Shown here: in pieces, positions 22,401 through 32,195 of the stretch | How positions within the stretch are numbered: position 1 is the first letter of the stretch | Layout: each line of letters opens with the position of its first letter | Source of the DNA: Maniola hyperantus | Taxonomy: Eukaryota > Arthropoda > Insecta > Lepidoptera > Nymphalidae | DNA: 64,000 bases | Reading direction: 5' to 3' | NCBI RefSeq assembly: GCF_902806685.2 | Contig: NC_048561.1 | Location: 7,467,439-7,531,438 of the forward strand | Position numbers and translations under genes: made by a program | Notes under the pieces: model-generated | Database searches by the model: none | What the model was told of the DNA's origin: nothing | What the model saw: the letters and a program-made list of their open reading frames with translations, nothing else

Positions 22401-23020
22401 TACCAAATAAAACCTATGCCTGACTCCATGATGCATCTCTGTACCAAATAAAACCTATGCCTGACTCCATGATGCATCTCTGTACCAAATAAAACCTATG
22501 CCTGACTCCATGATGCATCTCTGTACCAAATAAAACCTATGCCTGACTCCATGATGCATCTCTGTACCAAATAAAACCTATGCCTGACTCCATGATGCAT
22601 CTCTGTACCAAATAAAACTTAGTCCATCTAGATTAAGGGCTTTAAGAATCCTGTGGGAACTGTTTAATTTTACGGGACATAAAGTAGCCTTTGTTCTTTC
22701 TTGGGATGTAATCTATTTCTGCACCAAATTTCATCAAACACAGTTAAACAGATGGACTGTGAAAAGCTAGCAGACCGAAAGATACTTTCGCATTTATAAT
22801 AACAATAGAATGAATATGGATAACAGTAAAAGTGGTCAAATTACTCACTGATTTGCTGCACAGCAATCTGCTGCTGCTGCTGTTGGTGCTGCTGCTGCTG
22901 GTGAGCGGCTGCGGCGTGGGCGGCCGCCTGAGCGCTGAGCACGTGCGCCAGCTCACCGCCCACCAGCCCGCCTTCCACCACCTCCAAACCGCCCAGCGCG
23001 CCGCTGGAATACATCATCAT
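15050..23020 (-). CDS. Rbp6: RNA-binding protein Rbp6 (Musashi family), three coding exons
   Basis: This is a sequence-specific RNA-binding protein with two tandem RRMs. The Musashi family represses or modulates translation of target mRNAs in neural and stem cells. I joined 22849-23020, 19915-20099 and 15050-15733 at GT-AG sites. Phases agree (phase 1, then phase 0), giving about 346 residues. Residues 1-58 are low-complexity (Ala and Gln runs) and 59-81 Ser/Thr/Pro-rich. RRM1 has RNP2 LFVGGL (83-88) and RNP1 RGFGFITF (122-129). RRM2 has RNP2 IFVGGV (170-175) and RNP1 RGFGFVTF (209-216). The ending GVDW..MYG..MYI is typical of insect Rbp6. The linker HTLDGK.IDPKHATPK and the QDTSADEV of RRM2 favour Rbp6 over the paralogue musashi. 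The C-terminal tail is short compared with the fly protein. An extra small exon cannot be excluded. Confidence 0.9.
19030..19488. mobile_element. T3 element, near full length, in Rbp6 intron 2
   Basis: It runs from ACCGGCCAAGTGCGAGTCAG to GAGGTACGGAACCCT. It contains a GACA tetranucleotide array of about twelve units (19382-19431). A near-identical copy is at 32196-32629. No open frame is conserved between the copies, so it is non-autonomous. Confidence 0.75.
19489..19785. mobile_element. Second T3 copy, adjoining the first, with both ends alike
   Basis: It begins CCAGCCAAGTGCCAGTCAGA and ends with the inverted form GACTCGCACTTGGCCG, so two 'GCCAAGTGC' ends face each other. This copy is shortened and has lost the TACGGAACCCT-ended side, and it abuts the intact copy with no spacer. 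Confidence 0.6.
19915..20099 (-). CDS. Rbp6: Rbp6 coding exon 2: linker and N-terminal half of RRM1
   Basis: It encodes the end of residue 58 through Gln119. The Ser/Thr/Pro-rich linker is followed by KLFVGGLSWQTSSEKL (from residue 82) and MKDPVTQ. The acceptor CTCCTCACCAG|AAAAC has a good pyrimidine tract, and the donor is CAG|GTGAGG. Of 185 bases, two complete a codon begun in exon 1. The split of RRM1 between ..PVTQ and RSRGFGF leaves RNP2 and RNP1 on different exons. Confidence 0.92.
20157..20273 (+). mobile_element. LINE 3'-end fragment
   Basis: The words 'GGGTTATTCAAGGGG', 'AAAAGGCCGGCAACGCGTCG' and 'TAATCACTTAACATCAGGTG' match the reverse complement of the 3' ends of the LINE remnants at 46560-46880 and 51470-51830. 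Only the terminal ~115 bp remains, 57 bp from Rbp6 exon 2. Confidence 0.6.
20278..20400 (+). mobile_element. S3 SINE body fragment
   Basis: It shares GAAACCTGCATGGCTAAGAG and 'AGAGTTCTCCATATTGTTTT' with the better copies (21115-21328, 41998-42155). Strongly mutated, with neither tRNA head nor GAT tail. Confidence 0.5.
20455..20778 (-). mobile_element. S2 (Metulj-like) SINE, near full length
   Basis: The minus strand starts with a tRNA-like head (GGTGCAGTAGTCAGCGCTGT, B-box-type GGTCCCGGGTTCGATTTC). It then has GGGAGGCTTTGTCCGCGGCT, 'GCCAAGCGATTTAGCGTTCC' and a tail ending AAGGGCTAACTTGTATCTCA. These features match the Metulj SINE family of butterflies as I remember it. Several shorter copies occur in the window. 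Confidence 0.7.
20971..21328. mobile_element. Inverted pair of S3 SINEs, body to body
   Basis: The left copy (about 20971-21095, minus) and the right copy (21115-21328, plus) share CACACACCTTTGA / TCAAAGGTGTGTG and the GGCCAnnnGTGGTAGACT region. The right copy ends in an ATGATG repeat tail, the signature of RTE-type mobilisation. The pair could fold into a hairpin in an Rbp6 pre-mRNA. Confidence 0.6.
21424..21626 (+). mobile_element. T1 element
   Basis: It runs from ACTAGCTTATGCCCATGACT through 'CTATCTGCATGCCAAATTTC' to a CAGTCAGTCAGTCAC tail and TTTCATATATTTAGA. It lies in Rbp6 intron 1. Confidence 0.65.
21785..22815 (+). mobile_element. T2 element(s) interrupted by a minisatellite
   Basis: The left part (21785-21886) has 'GTGTGGATTTAG' and CCTGTGGGAACTCTTTGATT. 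The right part (22618-22815) has CCTGTGGGAACTGTTTAATT, CACCAAATTTCATCAAA and CGCATTTATAAT. Both halves contain the same internal T2 segment. They are either two adjacent copies or one copy in which an internal segment expanded into the array at 21880-22617. Confidence 0.6.
21880..22617. repeat. Minisatellite, 18 x 41 bp
   Basis: There are eighteen head-to-tail copies of a 41-base unit starting CCTATGCCTGACTCCATGAT. Copies are identical to the eye except for GAGGCAT in copy 5 and GACGCAT in copy 11. The unit corresponds to the T2 segment between 'GGATAAAAAGTAGCCTATG' and 'CTCTGTACCAAAT'. The array ends about 230 bp from the Rbp6 exon 1 donor. Confidence 0.95.
22849..23020 (-). CDS. Rbp6: Rbp6 coding exon 1: start codon and Ala/Gln-rich N-terminus
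   Basis: It encodes residues 1-57 plus the first base of codon 58. The start is the first of three consecutive ATGs (23020), in an AAAATGATG context with A at -3. The frame continues upstream only through a GTG at 23041, so ATG is preferred. The product begins MMMYSSGALGG and has an Ala-rich stretch followed by two Gln runs. The donor ATCA|GTGAGT is near consensus. Phase 1 matches exon 2. This exon was assigned to Rbp6 by phase, strand and position, because the N-terminus itself is poorly conserved. Confidence 0.75.
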
Positions 23021-23600
23021 TTTAACACCACAAAACAACACAACTACACTTCCTAAACACTATAAAACCACTAAGAGGTATAAGAACTAAGATTCCAACG
23101 GTAAATTGACAATTTTTACGTAATTTCTAACACCAATTGTGTTTTCTTTACGGACGAGTTGGCGTCGATTTCGATTTGCAATTCGCGCTTTCAAATTTGA
23201 AAATCGAACGGTATTTGTTTTGTTTACGTTTTTTTTCTGAACGGCCAGCACCTTTGTAATAGAAACTTCTTTGACATAGCTGATAGCTATCTAAAACAAT
23301 CTTACTAAAAACTTCAAAATTAATGGTAGGTAACTCTATGCATAAACGTACATACCTATTTTCTAAAATTGAAACCTGAATTAAAAGATAATATGGATAT
23401 TGTAAGGGATTTGCGTTATCCTCCGGGGTGGCAACAGATTCATCCATTTAAAAACAAACAAAAAAAAGACCTGTGCAGAAAAATAAAACAAAATTATTGT
23501 TTTTGATCACGATTTGCACTTGATTTGCACGACACTTGTTTCTGTCAAGTGCGGCGAGCGGAGCGGGGAGCGGTCAAGACTCAAGTGTCATTGATAGGTA
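23021..23600 (-). promoter_or_regulatory. Rbp6: Probable Rbp6 leader and proximal promoter region
   Basis: The sequence upstream of the start is free of recognisable transposons, unlike most of the window. It contains a short GC-rich patch (about 23551-23575) that could mark a promoter. No TATA box stands out. I infer the 5' UTR lies here, but an upstream non-coding exon, for instance in the 29.4-kb GC island, is equally possible. Confidence 0.35.
23148..23447 (-). CDS. Unassigned 99-residue open frame upstream of Rbp6
   Basis: It begins MDESVATPED in an AATGG context, just downstream (in the minus direction) of the small GC-rich patch. After about 30 codons there is a good donor-like AG|GTATGT (GT at 23355-23354), so only 23356-23447 might be coding. 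That donor is phase 2, which does not fit Rbp6 exon 2 (phase 1 required). No family is recognised, and it may be a chance frame. Confidence 0.15.
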   Translation of the reverse strand: MDESVATPEDNANPLQYPYYLLIQVSILENRYVRLCIELPTINFEVFSKIVLDSYQLCQRSFYYKGAGRSEKKRKQNKYRSIFKFESANCKSKSTPTRP

Positions 23601-25892
23601 TAATTACAATAGAATGTAACTTTTTACGTCGACCAACAGGTGGGTCCACGGGGAATAAAATAGGTAAATCAAACAGCTTTTCTTACATTTTAATAACTAA
23701 TTATTTATTGATATTTAATTTTATGAATTATAAGTAAAATTAACTAATTACTTATACCTACCTACCTATATTAATGTACATACAATATTGAACCGGGCGG
23801 TGAAGCTTAAACTTTTTACGTGGGTTTTGTTAAGATTTTCAAACACTACACCCGAGCGAAGCTGGGGTATGCCAGTTAGTACCTTAAATAATGGTATATG
23901 AGGGGTAGGTACCTATATGGTTTCACAGAAAGCCTAACCTACTTAATAGAAAAATTGAAATATATTAGTTAGCAATATTTCATATTCATATATTATATTA
24001 TGTTCTAAGTTGTAAGCCCTAGGTACATTTACTGAGAATGCCAGCGTCTGTACAAATATCTAGAGTCCCGTCTAAATAGATCCAGATATTTTTTCCACGT
24101 AACTTTGCTCGTTCAAAGGAACAGTAGACTTGGGACTTAACTTGGGAGTTTCCATATTGTGAATGTTTATTAAGATCCCCGCATATGTCGGAAAATGAGT
24201 TCCTACTCAAAAGCCCATGTAATGGAAACAGCGCCGCCGGGAAAAGTCGTTATTTTATTGAAAATAAACTTGTTCCCGTGAAGTCCAGATGCTCTACAGA
24301 AATTACAAGGGTTGCCAACTGTTTTCGGAGGGATAAATGTAATTGTTAGCTGATTACGGTAGATATCTGAAGTTTAAATGATTTGTTTGTCTGTGCTCTC
24401 GTATCTCCAAAAACAATCAGATTTTGATAAATAAGATGGTTTATTTTTAACTAGGTAAATTGAATCTATATTTTCAGGTATAGGTATTATTTGTTTGTGT
24501 GATGTGTCGGTATATTTGTTTTAATTTTATTATTTCTTTGTGTATTTCATTGTCATGTGTGTTCCATTACGTTTCGACCCCAATTATGTGGTGTGCTCTG
24601 TGCGGCGCTCTGTGACACCTGTAGGTATGTCCTTTATGCTAAGAAACAGTCAATGATACATTCATCAAATAAAATAATAAGTAGTTTAGGAGATATTACA
24701 AGTACAGAGCCAATAAATGGTCATAAAAATACAGAAAATCAAGTAGTTTCATGTCTCTTAACACATGGAAATAAGTTTTTCCAAAATAAAGTACATATTA
24801 ATTACTATAGGCAGCCCTAGAAATTACCCTCCTATGTTGCGCATTTCATCTTCACCGGGTGGATGGGGCTGTTTCTATCTTTTTTCCTCACGAAGAATTT
24901 GCACATTGGACCTATAACGCTCCTTTTCTCGCCTTGTTTTTCGTAGGGTATCTTAACACCCTCTCGCTTACAAAAGGGAAGAGTGGGTGAACTCTCTTGT
25001 CTGTATGAACTCCTAGTACATATTTACGTGCGGTTTCGGTCTTTAAATATTTGACTTTATTTGTTTAAAGAATGTTTGTAATGTTTGCTTTACAATATAT
25101 ATTGTTGTTTCGTACACAAAATCCAATATTACGTTCTGGATGGTTACGTTCTACCTACACGTTTATGTGCTACAGTTTAGGTGTTTATTATTTCAATAAA
25201 CATTGTGTTGCGTGGTTCGTTCCTATATTTTCTTCTTTGTAGGTACTTCTTCGATTTAGCGTTGTCCCACTTAGGTGGAGTCCGCTTTCTTCTTAGATTA
25301 AGGCACAAATTTGCCGCCCACTTCGCTTTTTACATTGTCGCCCCCGCTTTGCTTGATCTAAAACATCCAATAATAATTATTATTATTTGATCAATAACCT
25401 AACACACTTTTGTTGCAACCTGCTGACCCTAGAAATTATGATTTATATTATGCTGCTGAACCACTAGATGTAGACTATTTTTCTATGATAGAGCCTAGAG
25501 GAGAGTATTGGCCAACAGGAATCTTCATATCCTAATGATGACGATGAAATAAATTACTTACTAAGGTCTAAATGAAACAATCTAAAGATGAATAACTAAA
25601 AACAAGATACAAACAATAAGTATGTATAAAATATTGTTAGCAGGCCTTTAAAAGTACTTATTCAAGTAGAAACGGCGCACCTGCTAAAATTCAAGGGATT
25701 TACATGAATCCGTGAAAGCAAAGAATAGGTCCGCTAATCTGCCGTCAGAAACTTGCTTGATAGATGTACAGACAGTGAAAAATCTTTTTTTAAAGGCCGT
25801 TTGGCCTGTATTGTCAGTAATTTGTTTGTGTATTTTTTCTCGGATGGATATTTTCAAAATTCTATGACAAGTTAATCCTATGTTGTAAGTGA
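23601..25892. other. Intergenic DNA, no gene seen
   Basis: A short 'CACCCGAGCGAAGC' transposon word lies near 23850. Frames in this stretch look random, and I recognise nothing else. Confidence 0.5.
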
Positions 25893-26215
25893 TAATGCAG
25901 TCTAAGATGAAAAAAATAGACTTGGAAGGTTATGGCAGTTATTATTCAACCCTCTCTCTCCCAACTCTTATTGGTTTTTTTTAAAATTCAAGTAGACTTA
26001 TTATAAGTGCTTTTGAATCGTTAACTAGTTACCGTTCCTCCAGAGAAGAACCAGCAAGAAACTCGTCGGTTGCTCTTTCTTTTTCGGTTTCTAAGTGGCA
26101 TTGTACCAGAACGCTAAACGGTAACACAACTTTGCCAGCAGGATGGCATCTAATTCGAACCTCCCACCAGACCAGACCATGACACGGAGATAATTTAGAA
26201 ATTATGAATTCCTAA
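25893..26215 (-). mobile_element. Degenerate S2 (Metulj-like) SINE
   Basis: The order of S2 words is preserved though mutated: GATAATGCAGTCTAAGATGA, CATTGTACCAGAACGCTAAA, 'CTTTGCCAGCAGG' and CCTCCCACCAGACCAGACC. The copy is old, judging by the many differences from the copy at 20455-20778. Confidence 0.5.
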
Positions 26216-29200
26216 ATTGAATTGCACCCAGAACCACCTGACTTCCTCTCCTTCTCACTTTGAAGATAACACCACATTCCAACACCACGGATGTTGTTAA
26301 ATATAATGCTCAGTCAAATGGGCTGTTACATCATTACCAGAGAGTTAAGTAGAAGTTTTAAGCTTTAAGGCTCCAAGTCTTAGGGCACCTTGGCAAATAA
26401 CTCAAGCACAATGCGGTAAAGTGGGAAAAATGGGTGAATAATACGATTAGGAAGTCGGTATTTGCTTCCCGTATTCACCAAACACATGCACTTGCTATTC
26501 GCAACCAATTAGAGCTGTGTTGTCCCAACCACCAATCGGGGATGTTTGCTGGAAGCTATACTGGACAAGCTTAATGCTTACTTGGAGGGTAAAGTGGTCA
26601 AGTTTAACATGGTCAATATTTTTTTAAAAATTAAATCGTATAGTACTTCCTGTTACAAAATCACATTAAGAGTACTAATATACAACGCGCTGTGTTCTCA
26701 GGTTTGAAGTGTGGTTCCACCCTTAATCTGCCTTCACAAACTTGGTTGATAGATGTCCCGGCAGTGAAAGATCTTTTCTTTAGGAATTCCTTTTCCGACC
26801 ATAAATCAGTGCGGACGCGAGCCATTTATCTTTTCTGAAAGTAATGTGGGAGAGAATCTTTCATTTCGTTTTGAGCCCTACCACGCTTTGAATTGAATGC
26901 AATAAGTACCTACCTCTAGATTAGGAAAGATATTAAAGTCAAGTGAATCTTGATTTTTATTCCTACATAATTAAGAAAAATAAGCTTCAAAATCTTCCAG
27001 GTGGTAACATTTTTGAAGAACTTTAGTTTAATTATTAAGGACTAATTAAGTGCTCAAGAACAAAAAAATATCTTCCAACCATTTGTGATAAAAATATAAT
27101 GACTATTCCAGCGTTTTCAATGGAATTATAAAAACAATGAGCGTGAAAAATGATGAGCCAGATAACAATTCTCAAGCTGACAAAATTAAAAAAAATATTT
27201 TCATATGAAAGAAAAAATCGAGAAAGTAAGAGTAGAGTAAAAGTACCTGTATCTAGTACATATGATTTGATTAAACAAAATGTTTCATAATTTAACAAAA
27301 ATAATTTATTTTCCAATTAGTTATGTGAATCTTAGATTTGTCTATTAAGAATTCGAAGCTATTGTTACATTACAGATAAAATTAACAGAAAAGTTGTAAG
27401 TAGCTCACATTTAAAGCTGAATTATGTCTAAATTTAAATTAGTAAACAGTGAAACAAAGTTACAGATCGATACCTCTACAAATCCGTCTACAACAAATTG
27501 CCTTCCAGTTTCACCTCTGACTGATTTCATTGAGCCAAGTGATTCGTTGCGTTCGAGATTAGTCAATTTGTGACGTAAACGATTGGCATCGGAAACCTAT
27601 TTTGTCACCTCAATAACGTTGCCTGTTTCACTTGAATACTGAATTGCTTGAAAATCGTAATCCTAATCCTAATAATATTATAAATGTGAAAGTGTGGATG
27701 TTTGGATGTTTGTTACTCAATCACGCAAAAACTGATTGAATGAAATTTGGGATGGAGATACCCTGGATTAACACATAGGCCACTTTTTATCCCGGAAAAT
27801 CAGAGTTCCTGCGAGATTTTGAAAAATGTAAAACCTTGTGGACGAAGTCACGGGCATCAGCTAGTGTTTTTATAAAATAAAAATTACATATTATCAAGAA
27901 TTACTTTTAAATTGTTAAAAAAAGGAATAAACAAAAGGAAAAGGAACAAGTTGTGAGAAATACATAAAGTGAAAAATATTTGTTTATTTCACGTACATAA
28001 CTAGTCTGTCTCTGTCGTAATATATTATGTTTAGACTCTATGATAAAGCCGACAAAAAATTCAGCAGAAGGTAACTAATTTGAAAATGAATCAGATATTG
28101 TACGTTCATTTCTTGGCCAATATTGTTTTTTAAAGAGAAACTGCTGAGATTCTGCCGGTTCTTCTCGGTCCAAAATGGGTGGTAGAGCCTTGACAGAGTT
28201 AAATAAATTCATTTATAATTCAAAGTACATTATTTTTAATTCGATTCGAATTTGATCCCATACATTTTGAAACTATTCAACAGACCTTTATCACTCCGAA
28301 TCAGTCCAAAAGTTCAAAAAACAGCTGTAGTTTATTTAAACATCTAAAGTCGGAATTTTTATCCTTTTTTCATACCGTTGTTTGGTATTAGTAAAAACCT
28401 GGAACACGTAACACGTTTTAATTAACGACGAAATGATGTCAACATTCGGTTTAAATTAATAAGGAAATAATTATACCCGCGTTGGTTGGAAAAATAGAGC
28501 AGCGTGATTTAAAAATACCCATTTTTTTCTCTCGGTCTTGCTCAGATTTTTTAAAATATAAATACTAAACCAGTAGATGAGTCTTATCTGATGTTTACCA
28601 TCGACCACTGACAGTGAATATCAACATCATCAGTGGAACTAAGAAGAATGAGTTTCCGGCTTATAGAAGGCTTTTTAAAGAATTTGTTTCAAAAGAACCA
28701 CCACTTGAATAGCCCCATATCATAGTTTTAACAATATCTTAGTTAAAGAAGATAATATTAAAGAAGATAATATTATTTAGTTTGATTTCAAATTGTATGC
28801 GGGTGTTGAGTTTTAGCTGGGTTATATTTGGAAACTTGGCCATATTTAACAATCGAGACCGTATACAATAGATGGTTATCAGCTCACATGGGAGTCCTAT
28901 CAAAAGCTGGAAAAGGAAAAGCGGTACAAAATTAATTGTTCCGCACTTCCGTGCTTTTGTCGCTATGTAACTGTTTAAATGCTCTATTTAGCGAAACCGG
29001 CCGCTAAATGTTTTGTTAAAGAACAATTTAATAATGCTCTCGCTTACGATTATGTTTTTAATTTCACTGTTACAATTGTCGTAGTTGCAGAAAATTGCAA
29101 AATAATGCCCGGTTAAGCAATTTTCCAGTGCCGAAGCTCAGTAGCTTTTACAGCCAGACTGTAGTGTGAATTACACTTCACTTGAAGCGGAATACCAGCG

Positions 29201-29419
29201 AGATCCACTCGACGAAACTCATGACAACGGGCTCGCAAATCGCTTCGCTCGTGCGGGAGGATCGACGGGGGTCGATGACCTATAACCTAATTCCCAGTCC
29301 GCGGCCATGCTGGCCATAGACAAGGATTCGTGTCTCGCAGTCGGCGAAGGTATCAAAACGAGTGGGATTGAGGTGTGAAAAGATGCACAGATAATGAATT
29401 AACATTTTTTTGTAGTGGA
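26216..29419. other. AT-rich intergenic DNA with one T2 copy
   Basis: Apart from a T2 element on the minus strand at about 27670-27866 (ends CTAGCTGATGCCCGTGACTT, contains TTTTCCGGGATAAAAAGTG) I see no gene or ordered repeat. Frames in the 27.0-27.3 kb region are AT-driven. Confidence 0.5.
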
Positions 29420-29665
29420 AAATCGATAGTTGATTGAGGGTGGCGTTCATTGAAGGGGGTTGCCGGAGGGTCGCGGGAGGGTCGGGGTGGGTTCCGCGCA
29501 CGCGCGAGGCGGCGGGGCGCGGCGGTCACGCTGCTTCGAGTCACACGCTGTTCGACGCCCGCCGCAACCGTCGCGCGTCCCCGCCATATTGTCCTGTCAC
29601 AGCAGTACGTGCATTCTACTGCTGCGCCGGGACAAGCCGGTGGTGACGTTGCATCTCCACCCACC
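29420..29665. promoter_or_regulatory. GC-rich, CpG-dense island, possible promoter/5' exon
   Basis: A sharp block of G+C-rich, CpG-rich sequence (about 29440-29660) stands in AT-rich surroundings. In insect genomes with little DNA methylation such blocks often mark 5' exons or promoters. Overlapping frames on both strands show arginine/proline-rich products typical of GC-rich non-coding DNA. It could serve an upstream exon of minus-strand Rbp6, 6.5 kb away, or a + strand transcript. Confidence 0.35.
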
Positions 29666-29702
29666 AGCTACGACCGAATTGTCAAATTCCAAAAAATTCC
29701 GT

Positions 29703-29955
29703 GCCGTGTTTTGTCTTTTCGCAGGGCTGACTGTTGTTTTAGGGAGCGGCGGAGTCCAGACTCCATAGCGATCGATCTTCGAGTGTTACAGTGCATGAGT
29801 GTTAGATTTACATCACCTGACCTGCTCAAACTGCTTTATTACAAATTTCTGTGTTGTGTGCTATTTTTACAGGTCTGTCTGGTGTTTTAGGGAGCAGCGG
29901 ACTCCAGGCTCTCCGATCGATCTTATAGTGTTATAGTGCATGATATGAGTGTTAG
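29703..29955 (+). repeat. Direct duplication with splice-acceptor-like starts
   Basis: Two copies about 148 bp apart (around 29703-29805 and 29851-29955) share 'GTGTTTTAGGGAGC', GCGGnnTCCAG, CGATCGATCTT, AGTGTTA and GTGCATGA. Each is preceded on the + strand by a pyrimidine tract and CAG (29722-29724 and 29870-29872). They look like a duplicated exon start next to the GC island. Confidence 0.6.
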
Positions 29956-30330
29956 TGGTTGCTTCAATGTGCCAGTGTTAATACATTATTGCATGCTTTG
30001 TTCTGGTATTATGTTGATTTGATGGGTTGGGTGTCTACTGTCTACCGTGTAGTTTGATTAATTGCATGGAGTCAATGTCGTAGATACCACTTTAGTGTGG
30101 ACCTGCAAATTATTAGAAAAGCTCGTTTTTAGTTAAATTATACTCTTAGATTTTCGATTTGGATAAGGCTTAATTTTTTGTTATATTCAATCATTTGAAT
30201 CGCTGTTTAAAAAGTTTGTATCTTCACATTACAGCAATATATTATTCCATGGGATTATAAATGAGACCATAGTGATGTTAATGGTTTATGGGTTTAACAG
30301 CCATAAGGTGCATGTATCGAGCGGCGCAGG

Positions 30331-30395
30331 GCGCATGCGTGGCGCCATCTTTGGCTGCATCCGACGGCGCCACGGCCATTTTCCTTCCTTTGGGG
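30331..30395. promoter_or_regulatory. Candidate promoter patch with NRF1-like and YY1-like words
   Basis: GCGCATGCGT at 30331 resembles the NRF1/Ewg recognition palindrome. GCCATCTTTGG at 30344 and GGCCATTTTCC near 30374 resemble YY1/Pho sites. They cluster in 60 bp of higher GC. Motif resemblance only. Confidence 0.3.
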
Positions 30396-32195
30396 TGGAC
30401 GTGCGAATTTATGTTAACTCTCCCCACTTTTTTCAGCTTGTTACCATGGGATCACCCACAATAAGATCTCATTGTGATGGAATTTCACTTATTTTATCTC
30501 GTTTTTTATTTTGAATGCCTTTGATAGGTTTTTTTATAAAACAAACGTATTTTTAAAGAATTATTATAGATTTTAGAATTCGTTTTAGCATTTTTAGTCA
30601 GGTATATTATATTGGCAACTCTGAATATTAAATGTTTGAAAACATAAAAAAAGACTTAATTATAATTTAAGGAAGTATTAGCTAAATACAAACATAAATG
30701 TTTTAGTAAATTGTTCAACTCAATCCAATGGCATTTTAGCAACTAACTACAATTTTTTCAAGATACTTACAACGTTTGTAAAACTAGTTTTAGTTTGAAT
30801 GATATTCTAAATAAATAACTTAGGTATACGAAATAGTATTACCTACTTACGAAGAACTTCAAACTGTAGTAACAAAACCTTCCACTACTATTTCCAAGGT
30901 CTACTTAAAGTTTCTATACACAAGTCATGTCTTAACAAAATTGAGATAGCAGAGTTAGCACCAACCAAATGTAAATTTTGACACATAAGTCTCAAGTCAA
31001 ATATAAGCCCGTACTCATGTCACCTTTATAAATATTTTATGAAAACATTAGTGTATGTTGTAACTAAGTTAAACAATGAAGGGCTGAAATGTAACATGTA
31101 ACACGAATTCAAAGTAAGTGGTAAGTAGCTATGTTGAGGAGCTACGAGGGAACACGCCCTCTCTGCAAACATTTGCCATGTTCCATAAATTTTCCGCTCG
31201 GGAATCGATCCGAGTTACTTAGCAAAGCAAAGTTAGAAATTAATATGGCTAATTACTTTACATACAACATTCTTTTATAAATTACTGTCTGTGCAGAGGA
31301 CCCTATTATTGAGCATTCGCTGTCCGTCGTCCGTATATCTGTCTGTCTGTCAGCGGACTGTATCTCATGAACCGTAATAGGCAGAGATTTTCACAGAGTT
31401 GGTATTTCTGTTGCTGTTATAACAAATAATGAAAATTCTAAATGGCCGCCATGTAAATAAAAAGTAGGTACATCTTGTACGATGACCGATTTTTAATTTA
31501 ATTTAATATTTATTTTACAATGTTATTATTGTAATTGTATGAAGATGCGATTTTTTGTTCTACGATGCACGTTACGTTCTATGCTCTCTATGGTAACGTG
31601 TAACGTCATAGGAATAAGTATCATAGAGTATGGAGTGAGATAAAGATGGAGAAAATTTTAAGATCAATACCTACGAATACAGCCACCGCAATAGGTAGGT
31701 ACCATCAATAATAATATCAATTTAGCTATTTAGCCCCCGATTATTTTAATGAAAAGCATTTTGAAAAGTTCTAAAATGATTCTAATAATAAAGTCAAGAG
31801 TTTTTGGCTCTTCTCAATAGAATCGACATTCCGAACCGAGTGGTTGGGTCACACCAGTAGAGTTGTTCTGAGGTCACAGACGTAGCATAAAGTTTATTTC
31901 ACACTATTCGTACTAATTTTTAGAGTAAAAATTGGTACGAATTAAACAAATTGGCACGAATGTTGGGAACGCCAATATTGTCCGGGCTTTAATCCCGTAG
32001 TTTGAAATCATATGAAAGAAGTCGGTTAATAAGCTTAAGAGATATTAGGTTGTCCTCAGTCTTATATTAAATAAATGAATTTTGATTTCGAAAATGAAAA
32101 AAAAACAATCAATTTTAAAGATGGATCCTCTCCTATGTAAAATCCATAGAAAAATCATTCATGATTTTATTACAATAATCGAGTAGATAAAGGAA
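30396..32195. other. Intergenic DNA, no gene seen
   Basis: At about 31310-31400 there is a decayed T3-related stretch ('GTCTGTCTGTCAGCGGACTG', also near 9681). Otherwise it is AT-rich with no recognisable feature. Confidence 0.5.

Larger units (their letters stand above)
20100..22848 (-). other. Rbp6: Rbp6 intron 1, filled with repeats
   Basis: About 2.75 kb, with donor ATCA|GTGAGT at 22849/22848 and acceptor CCAG at 20100. Almost every part is transposon-derived or tandem repeat: a LINE 3' end, S3 and S2 SINEs, an inverted S3 pair, T1 and T2 copies and a 738-bp minisatellite. No other exon is visible. Confidence 0.75.

Noticed and set aside
21880..22617. CRISPR-like array
   Set aside because: The repeats are contiguous with no unique spacers, and the surroundings are eukaryotic. 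It is a minisatellite.
22832..23056. Leucine-rich plus-strand frame opposite Rbp6 exon 1
   Set aside because: It is the complement of the Gln/Ala codon runs and has no signal or domain that would support it.
23356..23447. Alternative first coding exon of Rbp6
   Set aside because: Its donor is phase 2 while exon 2 needs phase 1, and trial joins to acceptor-like sites just upstream of exon 1 hit a stop.
29353..29890. Several overlapping 70-146 residue frames on both strands at the GC island
   Set aside because: Four frames are open together, with arginine/proline/alanine-rich products as expected of GC-rich non-coding DNA.
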